Positions 8,102 to 15,870 of a stretch of 17,766 nt of DNA are shown here, piece after piece. The notes under the pieces are model-generated. The model did not search any database, was not told the origin of the DNA, and saw only the letters and a program-made list of their open reading frames with translations. Made by a program: the position numbers and the translations under genes. Positions within the stretch are counted from its first letter, which is position 1. Each line of letters opens with the position of its first letter. Origin of the DNA: CAZEHJ01 sp964512485 (GTDB taxonomy: Bacteria > Bacteroidota > Rhodothermia > Rhodothermales > UBA10348). The DNA lies in contig CAZEHJ010000073.1 in assembly GCA_964512485.1 (NCBI GenBank), forward strand, positions 1 to 17,766. Direction: 5' to 3'.

Positions 8102-8409
8102 TCCCCATTTCATGAGCTGCCCAAGTTTTATGTGCATGGGGTGTTGATGGATGGAAGATGAGAACGATACCTGTCCATGATCCTATGAGCCGAGGTACAA
8201 AGACTGGATTATGCCTTGAAGTGCATGACCTGGCATCCAGTAAAATATTAGCCTTCCGTCCACAAGACAGAGATTTTGTCAGGTCGCTCCTTGTTCACAA
8301 AATGATCAATTCCCGGATTTTGCAAAACAGGGTAGAATCGACCCTGGCCACGGATGAGTTGAAGCAAACTGTGATGGATTGGATCCGTGCTACAAGCGAG
8401 GATATGTGA
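8102..8409 (+). pseudogene. Decayed DUF6036-type nucleotidyltransferase-like gene, C-terminal part
   Basis: Two frames together give a recognisable C-terminal half. The first, from 8102, reads SPFHELPKFYVHGVLMDG and then hits TGA at 8159-8161. The frame starting at the ATG at 8158 continues with TGLCLEVHDLASSKILAFRPQDRDFVRSLL and ends at 8409. SPFHE...YVHGV, CLEVHDLAxSK, and R-x-KD/QD-RDFV followed by a short helix are hallmarks of DUF6036-like proteins (nucleotidyltransferase fold), as I recall the family. A TAA stop sits at 8099-8101, directly before SPFH, and a frame change is needed near 8150. The usual N-terminal nucleotidyltransferase region is not visible. I infer a frameshifted, truncated relic. 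The 83-codon frame at 8158-8409 could still be called as a small gene. Confidence 0.6.
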
Positions 8410-8780
8410 CACCCATATATATCTGATAACTGGCGATCATAAGTCCTCCAGAACAGAGCCGATCAATAAAAAACATGAGTCAAATAGTGAGTTTCATCCA
8501 GTAATTGTCGACTGAAATAAGAACAAAAAATCAGGTCTTCCCAATAGCGATTTCGACTGAACTGACCCTGAAAAAACGTCCACTGAATCGAGGTAGACCC
8601 CCTCCTACCTCGTGAGCGTCTTCTCCTGTCGCTCGTTTGAACCCCTCATTCCGTGGCTTCGAACACTTCCCAGATACTAAAAATCCCCCAAACTCGCTCT
8701 GCAATGGCCAATTCAGGGCCGCCGACGAAAGGAGTATCAACCCATGGATGATTTTTGACTCTGGTGACGTCTAACAGACG
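8410..8780. other. Non-coding region before the sigma factor, with two hairpins
   Basis: No convincing gene lies in these 371 bases. Two inverted repeats stand out. CGAGGTAG (8589-8596) pairs perfectly with CTACCTCG (8605-8612) around an eight-base C-rich loop. GTTTGAA (8635-8641) pairs with TTCGAAC (8658-8664) with one G-T wobble. A minus-strand open frame of 69 codons covers 8531-8740, but its product resembles nothing I know. The block may be a dispersed intergenic repeat or a structured RNA. It must also hold the promoter of the sigma-factor operon, which I could not place securely. Confidence 0.4.
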
Positions 8781-9380
8781 ATGGAGAGAAAGAAGTCACA
8801 TACGTACTCAGAGCGGGCTCTGATAGATCGAGCAAAAAGAAACGACCAGGCCGCGTTTGAGGAATTGTACATCCGAAACTGGGATCGGATGTATCGCACG
8901 GCGGTCAGGATCATTGGAAACGAGCACGATGCCGAAGAGGTCGTTCAAAACAGTTTCTTGCGGGCGTTTGAATCATTGCATCGCTTTGACGAGAAGTCGA
9001 GTTTCACGACCTGGTGTTTTCGGATAACCACTAACCAATGTCTGGATCATATTCGCAAGAGTGAGCGCCGACGTCAATACTTCGAGTCGAGCACCGAGAA
9101 TATTGACCAGATGCTTGCTGAAAATTCAGATCTTTCCGAACAGGCGTTGCTGAGAAAGGATCTTCTCCCGATCGTCGAATATGCTCTTGGCAATCTGTCT
9201 CCAAAAATTCGGACAGTTGTGATACTGAAAGATCAAGAAGAGCTCTCATATGGGGAGATTTCCTCGATCCTGAACTGTCCTTACGGAACAATCGCTTCTA
9301 GACTGGCTCGCGGTCGGTCTGAAATTGCAGCTCAATTGACATCCTATGGTATAACTGCATCGTACTTCCAAAATCTATGA
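8781..9380 (+). CDS. ECF-family RNA polymerase sigma factor
   Basis: This 199-residue sigma factor has only the two domains of ECF sigmas. Region 2 spans about 26-95, with AEEVVQNSFLRAFESL and the promoter-melting segment FTTWCFRITTNQCLDHIRK. Region 4 spans about 133-187, with LSPKIRTVVILKDQEELSYGEI and the helix-turn-helix CPYGTIASRLARGRSEI, which contacts the -35 element. Its last codons overlap the start of the anti-sigma gene (ATGA), so the pair is translationally coupled. By family knowledge it directs RNA polymerase to stress or envelope promoters when released. The regulon cannot be read from this window. Confidence 0.95.
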   Translation: MERKKSHTYSERALIDRAKRNDQAAFEELYIRNWDRMYRTAVRIIGNEHDAEEVVQNSFLRAFESLHRFDEKSSFTTWCFRITTNQCLDHIRKSERRRQYFESSTENIDQMLAENSDLSEQALLRKDLLPIVEYALGNLSPKIRTVVILKDQEELSYGEISSILNCPYGTIASRLARGRSEIAAQLTSYGITASYFQNL

Positions 9381-10201
9381 TACCGAACGAAGAACATATC
9401 GAAGAGTCGCGATTGAGCGCATACCTGGATAGTGAATTGGCACCTCTGGAAATGCGGCAAGTGGCCACTCATGTTGCTGCCTGCAAGAACTGCAACGAAC
9501 GTCTATCGGAGCTTCTGACAGGACAAGCAGCAGTCAGATCGCTGCCACCCAGTGAAATGGAGGTCCCACCCTGGGGAGCGCTCAAAATGAGAATAGATCG
9601 TGGGCCGACTTCAAGGCCCTCGTCGACCAGGAAAAGATTTATTCCAGTGGCTGCCTCTGTTATGCTGCTGTCTCTCTTATGGGTCGTCTATTTCTCTCCG
9701 ACAGACCTTCCCGAATCCAATAACCCGAATTTGAACAATGTCGAAACTATCGCCTTGGATCTGGGACTGTATTTGCAAGATCTGGATCATCCGAGCACAG
9801 AAAGTCGGTTCGAGAAAGCGTACCAGGTAATTCCCGCGGCCTACGAAAGTGCCTTGCGATTTGTAGGAATTGAGGAAAAAAGTCCTCTTGAGCTGGTCCC
9901 AAGTCAATTCGAGGTGTTAGAAGTGTCGATCGTAGAGTATCGAGATTCTTCACCAGCAGCGAGAATCGTTTACCTGGGTCCCTCTGGCCGAATAGTCATT
10001 TTCTGTCAGAGACAAGATGCGATAACGAGTTTTTCTGGATTTGTGGCAGACAAGGTGAAGGTGAGAGACACAAGCTGCACTTCTGTTTACTGCAGCCAGT
10101 ACAGGGCGCTCAGCTTCGAGACGCAAGCAGGAGCATTCACCGTAGTCGGATCTCGGATCGGATCAGCGTTAGATGACTTAGTGAACATAATTCTTCCCTG
10201 A
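9377..10201 (+). CDS. Membrane anti-sigma factor with zinc-binding (ZAS/zf-HC2) domain
   Basis: This 274-residue partner overlaps the sigma-factor stop codon by four bases. Residues about 8-55 form the cytoplasmic zinc-binding anti-sigma domain, with the signature Hx3Cx2C (H32, C36, C39). This domain normally clamps the cognate ECF sigma. A single transmembrane helix follows a short basic stretch (about 89-107, IPVAASVMLLSLLWVVYF). Residues 108-274 should be periplasmic and probably sense the signal. That domain holds three cysteines (C210, C234, C239), with C234 and C239 only five residues apart, so a disulfide-based switch is possible but unproven. The roles are known for the family; the signal is unknown. 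The EamA transporter gene follows 36 bp downstream and may be co-transcribed. Confidence 0.9.
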   Translation: MIPNEEHIEESRLSAYLDSELAPLEMRQVATHVAACKNCNERLSELLTGQAAVRSLPPSEMEVPPWGALKMRIDRGPTSRPSSTRKRFIPVAASVMLLSLLWVVYFSPTDLPESNNPNLNNVETIALDLGLYLQDLDHPSTESRFEKAYQVIPAAYESALRFVGIEEKSPLELVPSQFEVLEVSIVEYRDSSPAARIVYLGPSGRIVIFCQRQDAITSFSGFVADKVKVRDTSCTSVYCSQYRALSFETQAGAFTVVGSRIGSALDDLVNIILP

Positions 10202-10237
10202 ACGGCGAGATCACCTTTACTCAAGTCGAATAGTCTT

Positions 10238-11230
10238 GTGAACTCAAATTTGGGTGAGAATATTCAGTCCCTGGGAACGAAAGTTTTGCCCGAAACATCG
10301 CGCAAAGTCGGATCGCCCCATACAAATGCAATGGTCATTGGTCCCGGTGTCGGCCGTGTGTCCGAACAGGTCCTTCTGTCTTCGTTCGTGCTGATTTGGG
10401 GAGTAAACTTTCTTTTTGCAGAGGTTGCTCTTTTGGAAGTCGTACCCGTCGCGTTTTCGGCTGCTCGTTTCCTCGCTGGAGCTGTCACAGGGCTGACCAT
10501 TCTATGGTTCAGATCAAAGGTTCTTTCGTTTCGATTGGATTTGTCCTCGAGAGAGAAGTATCGCCTGGGCATAGCGATTCTCCTGGGCGGCGTCGTCGCT
10601 CCCTGGCTCGGAATAGTCGGTCTGAGCATTACTCACGCAGGCCGAGCGGCGATTTGGGTAGCAACATTTCCACTGATCTCTTATCTGTTCGGCCTTCGTT
10701 TAAAATCTGAACACGTCAGTTCGTTGACCCTGATGGCCATTGGCACCACCGGCTTGGGTGCGGTGCTTTTGTCTCTGGATGCCTGGAATAATGGATCGGG
10801 TTGGGGCGACATTTTGTTGTTCAGCAGTGTGGTTGTGTCTGCAGCCGAGCTCCATGTACTGCGGCCACTCGTCCTGAAACACCCACCTGTTTCCATCGGA
10901 ATGATCCGACTTATTATTGGCGCGGCTCTGTATGGAATAGTGGCCCTTCCCTGGTTGAGCAATACCGACTGGGATTCCCTGCACGTAGTAACCTGGATTG
11001 CCATCCTCGGAGGCGGCATGATTGCAACAGGGTTGGGGCAATGGATACGCGCTCGCGCCATCCGCTTCCTCGGCCCCACTGTTTTGTCGATCCATTATCT
11101 GGCGATTCCCGTCGTCGCGCTCATCGGTGGGGCGGTCATTCTGAAAAATCCAACCTCACATATCGAGTGGATCGCTTGTGGGATTATTTTATCTGGCGTC
11201 GCTCTGCTCAGAAAGAGGGTTGATCGGTAG
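10238..11230 (+). CDS. EamA/DMT-family transporter
   Basis: This 330-residue inner-membrane protein has about ten hydrophobic helices in two homologous EamA halves (about 45-180 and 188-327). Typical marks are an early helix with FVLIWGVNFLFAEVAL, VPVAFSAARFLAGA at the second helix, an APWLGIVGLSIT stretch near the middle of each half, and a basic C-terminal tail. EamA proteins export small metabolites or amino acids; the substrate cannot be predicted here. The frame opens at a GTG (10238), giving a polar 31-residue N-terminus. An in-frame ATG at 10331 would start closer to the first helix and is a realistic alternative; neither has a clear ribosome binding site. The position after a sigma/anti-sigma pair suggests possible control by that sigma factor. 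Its 3' end faces a convergent permease gene. Confidence 0.9.
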   Translation: MNSNLGENIQSLGTKVLPETSRKVGSPHTNAMVIGPGVGRVSEQVLLSSFVLIWGVNFLFAEVALLEVVPVAFSAARFLAGAVTGLTILWFRSKVLSFRLDLSSREKYRLGIAILLGGVVAPWLGIVGLSITHAGRAAIWVATFPLISYLFGLRLKSEHVSSLTLMAIGTTGLGAVLLSLDAWNNGSGWGDILLFSSVVVSAAELHVLRPLVLKHPPVSIGMIRLIIGAALYGIVALPWLSNTDWDSLHVVTWIAILGGGMIATGLGQWIRARAIRFLGPTVLSIHYLAIPVVALIGGAVILKNPTSHIEWIACGIILSGVALLRKRVDR

Positions 11231-11251
11231 GTCTATACGTATTCATCCGGT

Positions 11252-11373
11252 GCAGCCCCAATNNNNNNNNNNNNNNNNNNNNNNNNNNNNNNNNNNNNNN
11301 NNNNNNNNNNNNNNNNNNNNNNNNNNNNNNNNNNNNNNNNNNNNNNNNNNNNNNNNNNNNNNGCAGCCCCAAT
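11252..11373. repeat. Identical 11-mers flanking the third gap
   Basis: GCAGCCCCAAT is the last 11 bases before the gap (11252-11262) and the first 11 bases after it (11363-11373). Either the contigs overlap by 11 bases and the gap is artificial, or a tandem repeat lies here. This is the intergenic space between the convergent EamA and permease genes. Confidence 0.6.
11263..11362. other. Assembly gap (100 N)
   Basis: This is a run of exactly 100 N in the convergent intergenic space. The identical flanking 11-mers suggest the true gap may be very small or absent. Any terminators for the two convergent genes would lie around here. Confidence 0.98.
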
Positions 11374-11404
11374 CCATCTTCTCCAAATCGAGCGGGTGTT
11401 CTCT

Positions 11405-13774
11405 TTATTCGTATCTCAGAGACTCAACGGGATTAGCCAGTGCGACGCGTAGAGCTTGAGAGGTGATAGACACTGCGCCGAGAACGATGCACAAAATTGC
11501 CGCGTACAGTAGCCAACTCGCGTTGAAGTCGACGCTGAAGGCAAAATGATTCAGCCACCAAGTTGATGAAATTATCGACACGGGAATGCCGATAAGAATG
11601 GCAACTGCGATGAGCCGGACCAACTGACTCCCCACCATCACCATAATTTTGCCGGAGGTCGCGCCCATGACTTTTCTGATCCCTATTTCTTTGGTACGGT
11701 GGGTGGCGACGTGCGAGGACAGGCCAAAAAGGCCGAGGCCAGCAAGGAAAAGTGCTAGAACCGCAAAAAGCTGTATAAATTCTGCCATTGCGAGTTCGGA
11801 TCTGTACTGATGGTTCATTTTATCGGTCAAAAACTCAAACTCGGCAGGGCGGCCATCTGTGAATCCACTCCACACCTGATTGATTCGCGCCCTCGTGGCT
11901 TGAACGTCGTTCGCATTCAGTCTGATGGACACATAACGAAAAAACTGGCCCTGTACGATCATCAGAGGCTCAACACTCTCGCGCAAAGATTGAAATTGAA
12001 AATCAGGACTAATTCCTATAATGGTCGTTTCGTTTCCGGGATTGACTATGGCTCCGACTGGATCTTCGATCCCGAAATGCCTCAACGCGGAATCATTCAA
12101 AATAACGGCATTGGTACTGTCTCCTGCCGCCATCTCACTGAAAGAGCGTCCTTCTTGAAGTTGAATCTGGTAAGTCGAGATAAACTCTTCGTCGACTATG
12201 TAGGTGGGAATGGTGGAAGGTTCTTCCTCACCGGAGGGGTGAATGCTGAAGGTCATGTGAGACTCAACACCGGGGATGCTCGATGAAGCAGTGACTGCCT
12301 GGACCCCTGGAATGTTAAGAAGTTCGGCTTTAATTGACGGCATATTTTCGCGCATCTTTGCCCGATCTCTGATTGTCGTGACAATGACATTCTCGGAATT
12401 AAACCCTATCGATGCTTCAGATAAAAATGACATTTGCCGGTACATCGTTAGCGTACCAACAATCAAGACATAAGCAATGACGAATTGAAGTACGATGAGG
12501 TATTTTCTAATGCTTCCTCGCTTTGAATTTATGAGGGTGTCACTGAAATGGCGGTTTATGGACTGGCTGGAGGAAACTGAATATGCTGGAAAGGACGCCT
12601 CGATAATCGCTATTAGAAGGGTAAATCCCGCCCAAAATGTCAGAAGCGTTGACCAGGAAGATGCGGACAGCAAACTGGTGCCGACAACATTTGAGAAGAG
12701 CGGTTCTGTCACCCAAAAAAGGACGATTCCGACGACTCCTGCCATACCGGTCTGAGCAAGTGACTCGATGAAAAACTGGCGATTGAGTTTCGATTTATTC
12801 GCTCCCATGACTCGCCTGATTCCAGTTTCTTTTCCCCTCGTCATGGAGTGGGCAAAGGAAAGATTGGAATAGTTGATCGCCGCGATTATCAAAATCAGAA
12901 GACCAGCCGTGATCAACACAAGCAGGTACGAAGCATCGCCATTTGGAGTGATTTCGTCCTTCAGATCTGATCTCAGATGTATGTCTCCGAGAGGTTGTAG
13001 CCTCAGCGTTCTGGAAGATGCAAAACGTTCAGTGGCTACCTGATCCAGCAGCTGAGCTAGAACCTGCTCTGTGTCCTCATGATTCGTCTCAGGTGGTAAC
13101 CGAACGTACGTGTGGTGATCAAGCCAAGCCCAACTATCGAGGCGACCAGCACCGAGAGACTCACGAAGAGTTGAAAAACTGATCAAAAAATCCGGAACGA
13201 AATGAGAATTTGCGGGCACACGATCGAGGAGACCTGTCACTTCAAGATCGATATTATTTTCAAAGAGGAGGCGTTCACCGATTACGTCCGTAGATCCGAA
13301 ATATTTGGTCGCCATCTCTTCGGTGAGAACGACTGAATTTGGGCGTACAAGTGCTGAGGATGCAGAGCCCGCCTTCAGGTCGAAGTCGAATAATTCAAAT
13401 ACGGTCGAGTCTGCAAAAAACGCCGAGCCCTCGTAGTACTGAGTGTCTCCGACGCGGAAGAGATCCGTACGGGGATTTTTTCTGATTCGAGTTCCCGTCT
13501 CAAATAGTTGAGACTGATCCTGCAGGGAAGGCCAAAGCGGCGCTGGAGTTCGAGCCCACTCAATGAGGTCGCTACCTGTCTCCACATCCAAGTAAATCCG
13601 GAATATGTCTTCAGATCGAGTGTGGTATCCGTCATAAGCATATTCAAACTGAACGAATACGAATATCAGAGAGACCACCGCCATGGCGATAGAGAAACTC
13701 GCCAGCTTGATCAGAGAATGTCCCGGATGGCGCTGAATGGTGCGTAATGCTATCGTCAAGTAATTTTTGAGCAT
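11405..13774 (-). CDS. FtsX/MacB-type ABC transporter permease (long, two-module)
   Basis: From the ATG at 13774 the protein has 789 residues, the usual length of the long Bacteroidota permeases with duplicated FtsX modules. It opens with MLKNYLTIALRTIQRHPGHS, the standard family start, then a first transmembrane helix (about 21-42). A large MacB-like periplasmic domain (about 43-270) follows, then three helices of the first FtsX module, including GKETGIRRVMGA. A second helix (about 415-435) and periplasmic domain come next. The final FtsX module carries the coupling motif KEIGIRKVMGAT and ends ANPVESLRYE. It should work with an ATPase in exporting a substrate or transmitting force across the envelope, but no ATPase gene is nearby. 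The frame could start seven codons earlier (13795), but the family start argues for 13774. It diverges from the mercury operon. Confidence 0.93.
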   Translation of the reverse strand: MLKNYLTIALRTIQRHPGHSLIKLASFSIAMAVVSLIFVFVQFEYAYDGYHTRSEDIFRIYLDVETGSDLIEWARTPAPLWPSLQDQSQLFETGTRIRKNPRTDLFRVGDTQYYEGSAFFADSTVFELFDFDLKAGSASSALVRPNSVVLTEEMATKYFGSTDVIGERLLFENNIDLEVTGLLDRVPANSHFVPDFLISFSTLRESLGAGRLDSWAWLDHHTYVRLPPETNHEDTEQVLAQLLDQVATERFASSRTLRLQPLGDIHLRSDLKDEITPNGDASYLLVLITAGLLILIIAAINYSNLSFAHSMTRGKETGIRRVMGANKSKLNRQFFIESLAQTGMAGVVGIVLFWVTEPLFSNVVGTSLLSASSWSTLLTFWAGFTLLIAIIEASFPAYSVSSSQSINRHFSDTLINSKRGSIRKYLIVLQFVIAYVLIVGTLTMYRQMSFLSEASIGFNSENVIVTTIRDRAKMRENMPSIKAELLNIPGVQAVTASSSIPGVESHMTFSIHPSGEEEPSTIPTYIVDEEFISTYQIQLQEGRSFSEMAAGDSTNAVILNDSALRHFGIEDPVGAIVNPGNETTIIGISPDFQFQSLRESVEPLMIVQGQFFRYVSIRLNANDVQATRARINQVWSGFTDGRPAEFEFLTDKMNHQYRSELAMAEFIQLFAVLALFLAGLGLFGLSSHVATHRTKEIGIRKVMGATSGKIMVMVGSQLVRLIAVAILIGIPVSIISSTWWLNHFAFSVDFNASWLLYAAILCIVLGAVSITSQALRVALANPVESLRYE

Positions 13775-14040
13775 GCCAAATTCTTTGAAAACCACGATCG
13801 TGAGCCCACACTTTTAGATTATGACGTTGAGGAGTTCACTTTTTAGACGATGCGAGATCACGAAATCTTCCGTGCCCGACGCAGGGTCGTCCACACCAAT
13901 TATCAAAGAAAGCTTTATCAGGCTTCTAAAGATTCCAGCATCGGCCGCCATATGCCTACGGTTGAAACACAGAGTTGTGGTTCGTTCCAGGTTTTTGCAC
14001 GATAGAAGCTAAAAACATAGAGCACGTAACAGACGAAGTG
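13775..14040. other. Divergent intergenic region between permease and mer operon
   Basis: I see no gene here. It must carry the leftward permease promoter. On the minus strand, TCTAAAAAGTG and a near-copy TCTAAAAGTG recur within about 40 bases (between roughly 13808 and 13850) upstream of the permease start, possibly a regulator site. The 10-base palindrome CACGATCGTG (13793-13802) also lies there, but such short palindromes are expected by chance. The right end leads into the mer operator. Confidence 0.35.
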
Positions 14041-14062
14041 TGTATAACACATAGGTTATACA
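14041..14062. promoter_or_regulatory. Operator upstream of merB (8-6-8 inverted repeat)
   Basis: TGTATAAC (14041-14048) and GTTATACA (14055-14062) are perfect reverse complements around a six-base spacer, 35 bases upstream of merB. An AT-rich interrupted dyad of this size is typical of ArsR/SmtB operators. The half-site shares GGTTATA with the dyad in front of the arsR-type gene. I infer that the ArsR-type protein represses merB from here in the absence of mercury. Confidence 0.65.
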
Positions 14063-14097
14063 ATAGCATTTCTCTCCTTCAAAATAGCTGACCTACG

Positions 14098-14757
14098 ATG
14101 ACTTCTAATCTTGCAAAACAATCAGAAAACGTATTTGACGTTCTTAAAGCATTCCCGGACTCGTTCATGAAACTCGATCCGGACGAACAGCGGGTCTCTC
14201 TGGCGATTTATCGAGCGCTGGCAAAGGGCAACCCGGTTGCCAGTGCTGACATCGCATCCCTATCGGACACAAAGGAGTCTCGGGTTCTCGAACTGCTCGA
14301 CAACTGGCCCGGTGTCTACCAGGACGCTGAAGGCCGCGTAGTCGGCTACTGGGGATTGGCCATTCCGGAAATGCCCCACCAGATTCAGCTGCCGGACAGC
14401 AAAGTTTTTGGCTGGTGTGCCTGGGACACGCTTTTCATTCCCCAGTTGATCGGTCAAACGGCCGAGGTAATATCAAAAAGTCAGGTATCAGAAGAAATCA
14501 TCAGGCTATGTGTTTCGCCTGACGGCATATCAAGCCTGGATGATAATGACGTCTACGTCTCTTTTCTGCAGCCTGAAGAAGAAGCTATGACAGAAGATGT
14601 AATCGGCTCGTTTTGTCATTACGTGTACTTTTTTGCTTCTCTCGCGGAAGGTCGAAGCTGGACGGCCAGTCACCCTGGGACCTATCTGCTCCCGCTGGAA
14701 GAGGCCTATGAGCTTGGTAAACGAAAGAATTCGATTCAGTATGCTGATCTTTCCTGA
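14098..14757 (+). CDS. merB: Organomercurial (alkylmercury) lyase MerB
   Basis: This 219-residue cytoplasmic enzyme protonates the carbon-mercury bond of organomercurials, giving a hydrocarbon and Hg(II) for MerA. The N-terminal winged-helix-like part (about 14-90) precedes the catalytic core. The catalytic triad of MerB is present: C107 and D110 in FGWCAWDTLFIP, and C173 in GSFCHYVYFFAS. They correspond to C96, D99 and C159 of the plasmid R831b enzyme. That enzyme has a second cysteine directly after C159; here it is His. The length matches the family. It is the first gene of the operon, in front of the regulator, and has its own operator. More often merB lies downstream of merA, so the order is unusual. 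The ATG at 14098 fits the N-terminus of known MerB proteins. Confidence 0.95.
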   Translation: MTSNLAKQSENVFDVLKAFPDSFMKLDPDEQRVSLAIYRALAKGNPVASADIASLSDTKESRVLELLDNWPGVYQDAEGRVVGYWGLAIPEMPHQIQLPDSKVFGWCAWDTLFIPQLIGQTAEVISKSQVSEEIIRLCVSPDGISSLDDNDVYVSFLQPEEEAMTEDVIGSFCHYVYFFASLAEGRSWTASHPGTYLLPLEEAYELGKRKNSIQYADLS

Positions 14758-14787
14758 AGACCGTAGCGAAGCACGCCGAAGTCTTGG

Positions 14788-14817
14788 AACCATGTAACAT
14801 AATGGTTATATAACCAT
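14788..14817. promoter_or_regulatory. Operator between merB and the arsR-type gene (16-bp perfect palindrome plus extra half-site)
   Basis: ATGGTTATATAACCAT (14802-14817) is a perfect 16-base palindrome, 29 bases before the GTG start of the regulator. A further AACCAT half-site (14788-14793) points toward it, so three half-sites alternate. The motif shares GGTTATA with the merB-upstream dyad. I infer an autoregulated internal promoter for the regulator and the transport and reductase genes. Confidence 0.65.
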
Positions 14818-14846
14818 CTGATTCATAACTATAATTTCTGAAAACT

Positions 14847-15263
14847 GTGCGTGAACTAACAGATAATACCTGTATCAGGACTGACGTTGATGTCGAGTAC
14901 TTACAATCTCTACGCGATGATGCGTTCTCCAATGATCACATCATTTCCTTGTCTGCCTTCATGAACGCGGTCGGAAATGAAACCAGACTACGCATATTAT
15001 ATGTCCTTTGGAAGGCTGAAGAGCTATGTGTGTGCGATCTATCAGACATATGCGGGGTTACGCAACCTGCCGTTTCGCGACATCTCAAAAAATTACGTGA
15101 AAAGGCTCTGGTTGAGTCTCGTCGCGATGCACAGACAATCTATTACAGCGTGTATTCAGGCAATCCATTTTCAAAGATGCTGATAAGCTTATTTGAAGAG
15201 CGCGAGGCTTCTGATATTTCGTTGAGCATTGATCTTTCCCCTTCATCTTTAGAATCGAACTAA
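14847..15263 (+). CDS. ArsR/SmtB-family repressor of the mer operon
   Basis: This 138-residue winged-helix metal sensor stands where a MerR activator usually sits. The ArsR core spans about 32-118: FMNAVGNETRLRILYVL, then the alpha-3 metal site ELCVCD (C61 and C63), the recognition helix TQPAVSRHLKKLREKALV, and a beta wing SRRDAQTIYYSV. A further cysteine, C9, lies in an N-terminal CIRTD motif like that of ArsR proteins I recall next to merTP genes in Bacteroidota. C9, C61 and C63 may together bind Hg(II). ArsR members repress and release DNA on metal binding; mercury as the inducer is inferred from context. The start is GTG at 14847, kept because the next in-frame ATG would cut off the CIR motif. 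It ends 4 bases before merTP. Confidence 0.93.
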   Translation: MRELTDNTCIRTDVDVEYLQSLRDDAFSNDHIISLSAFMNAVGNETRLRILYVLWKAEELCVCDLSDICGVTQPAVSRHLKKLREKALVESRRDAQTIYYSVYSGNPFSKMLISLFEEREASDISLSIDLSPSSLESN

Positions 15264-15267
15264 GAAC

Positions 15268-15870
15268 ATGAGCGAGATCAACAAAAAAGATTGGGGGATG
15301 ATTGGCGCGATCGGAGCTGGAGTTGCCGCTTCAGCGTGCTGTACCATCCCACTAGCACTCGTCAGTGCAGGGATTGGTGGGTCAATGGTGGGGACATTTA
15401 CCGCTATGGAACCATACAGACCGTATTTTATCGCAATAGCAGTCGTGGCGCTCGGAATGGTAGGGATCCGCGAGGTCAAGCGCTCCAGAGATGTTGATTG
15501 TGATTGCGAGGATGGCTTCAGCGATACGACCCGACGCTCGATTCTCGGCGTTGGCTTTCTAGTTACCATCGCATTCATCGCATCCCCCTGGATTATCAGG
15601 AGTGGTATTGATTCCGAGGCCGCAGTGGCTCCCGATTTTACAGGTACACAACAAGTTGTGCTCACTGTAGAAGGAATGACGTGCCAATTGTGCGATGTTA
15701 CTGTTTCTACCGCGCTGACCAATCTTGACGGTGTGGATCAGGCGATTGTCACATTTGAGCCTCCTGAAGCAATTGTGAGATACGACCCCAAAAAGGTCTC
15801 TCTCAGCGATATGGAAAACGCGACCACTGAAGTGGGTTATCCAGCCAAACTAAAAACTGAAACGTTATGA
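15268..15870 (+). CDS. merTP: Mercuric transport protein MerT fused to a MerP-like HMA domain (MerTP)
   Basis: This 200-residue inner-membrane protein takes up Hg(II). The MerT part has three helices (about 11-44, 52-68, 91-111). The first holds the vicinal pair C24-C25 (ACCTIPLA), the canonical Hg(II) acceptor. The loop after helix 2 carries a second pair, C78 and C80 (DCDCED), matching the cytoplasmic pair of MerT. After helix 3 comes an HMA domain (about 128-196) with GMTCQLC (C139, C142), the MerP metal site, likely periplasmic. The fusion replaces separate merT and merP, as in other Bacteroidota MerTP proteins. The ATG lies 4 bases after the regulator stop, and the stop overlaps the next start (ATGA), so the genes are tightly coupled. 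Confidence 0.95.
   Translation: MSEINKKDWGMIGAIGAGVAASACCTIPLALVSAGIGGSMVGTFTAMEPYRPYFIAIAVVALGMVGIREVKRSRDVDCDCEDGFSDTTRRSILGVGFLVTIAFIASPWIIRSGIDSEAAVAPDFTGTQQVVLTVEGMTCQLCDVTVSTALTNLDGVDQAIVTFEPPEAIVRYDPKKVSLSDMENATTEVGYPAKLKTETL

Noticed and set aside
8630..8670. tRNA-like T-arm sequence (GGTTCAAAC and GTTCGAA on the minus strand)
   Set aside because: The flanking bases do not form a T-stem, and no acceptor, D-arm or anticodon arm can be built around it.
8531..8740. Minus-strand 69-codon open frame
   Set aside because: It covers both hairpins, resembles no family I know, and has no ribosome binding site or neighbours that support it.
8767..8776. ECF-like -10 element (CGTCTAAC) just before the sigma-factor start
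   Set aside because: No matching -35 element lies at the right distance, and the start would be almost leaderless. The GAAC/CGTC pair near 8557-8580 has too short a spacer.
13793..13802. Palindrome CACGATCGTG close to the permease start
   Set aside because: Ten-base perfect palindromes are expected many times in a window of this size, and nothing else supports an operator here.
13821..14012. Plus-strand 63-codon open frame in front of merB
   Set aside because: It lacks a ribosome binding site and family resemblance, and it lies in the divergent promoter region.
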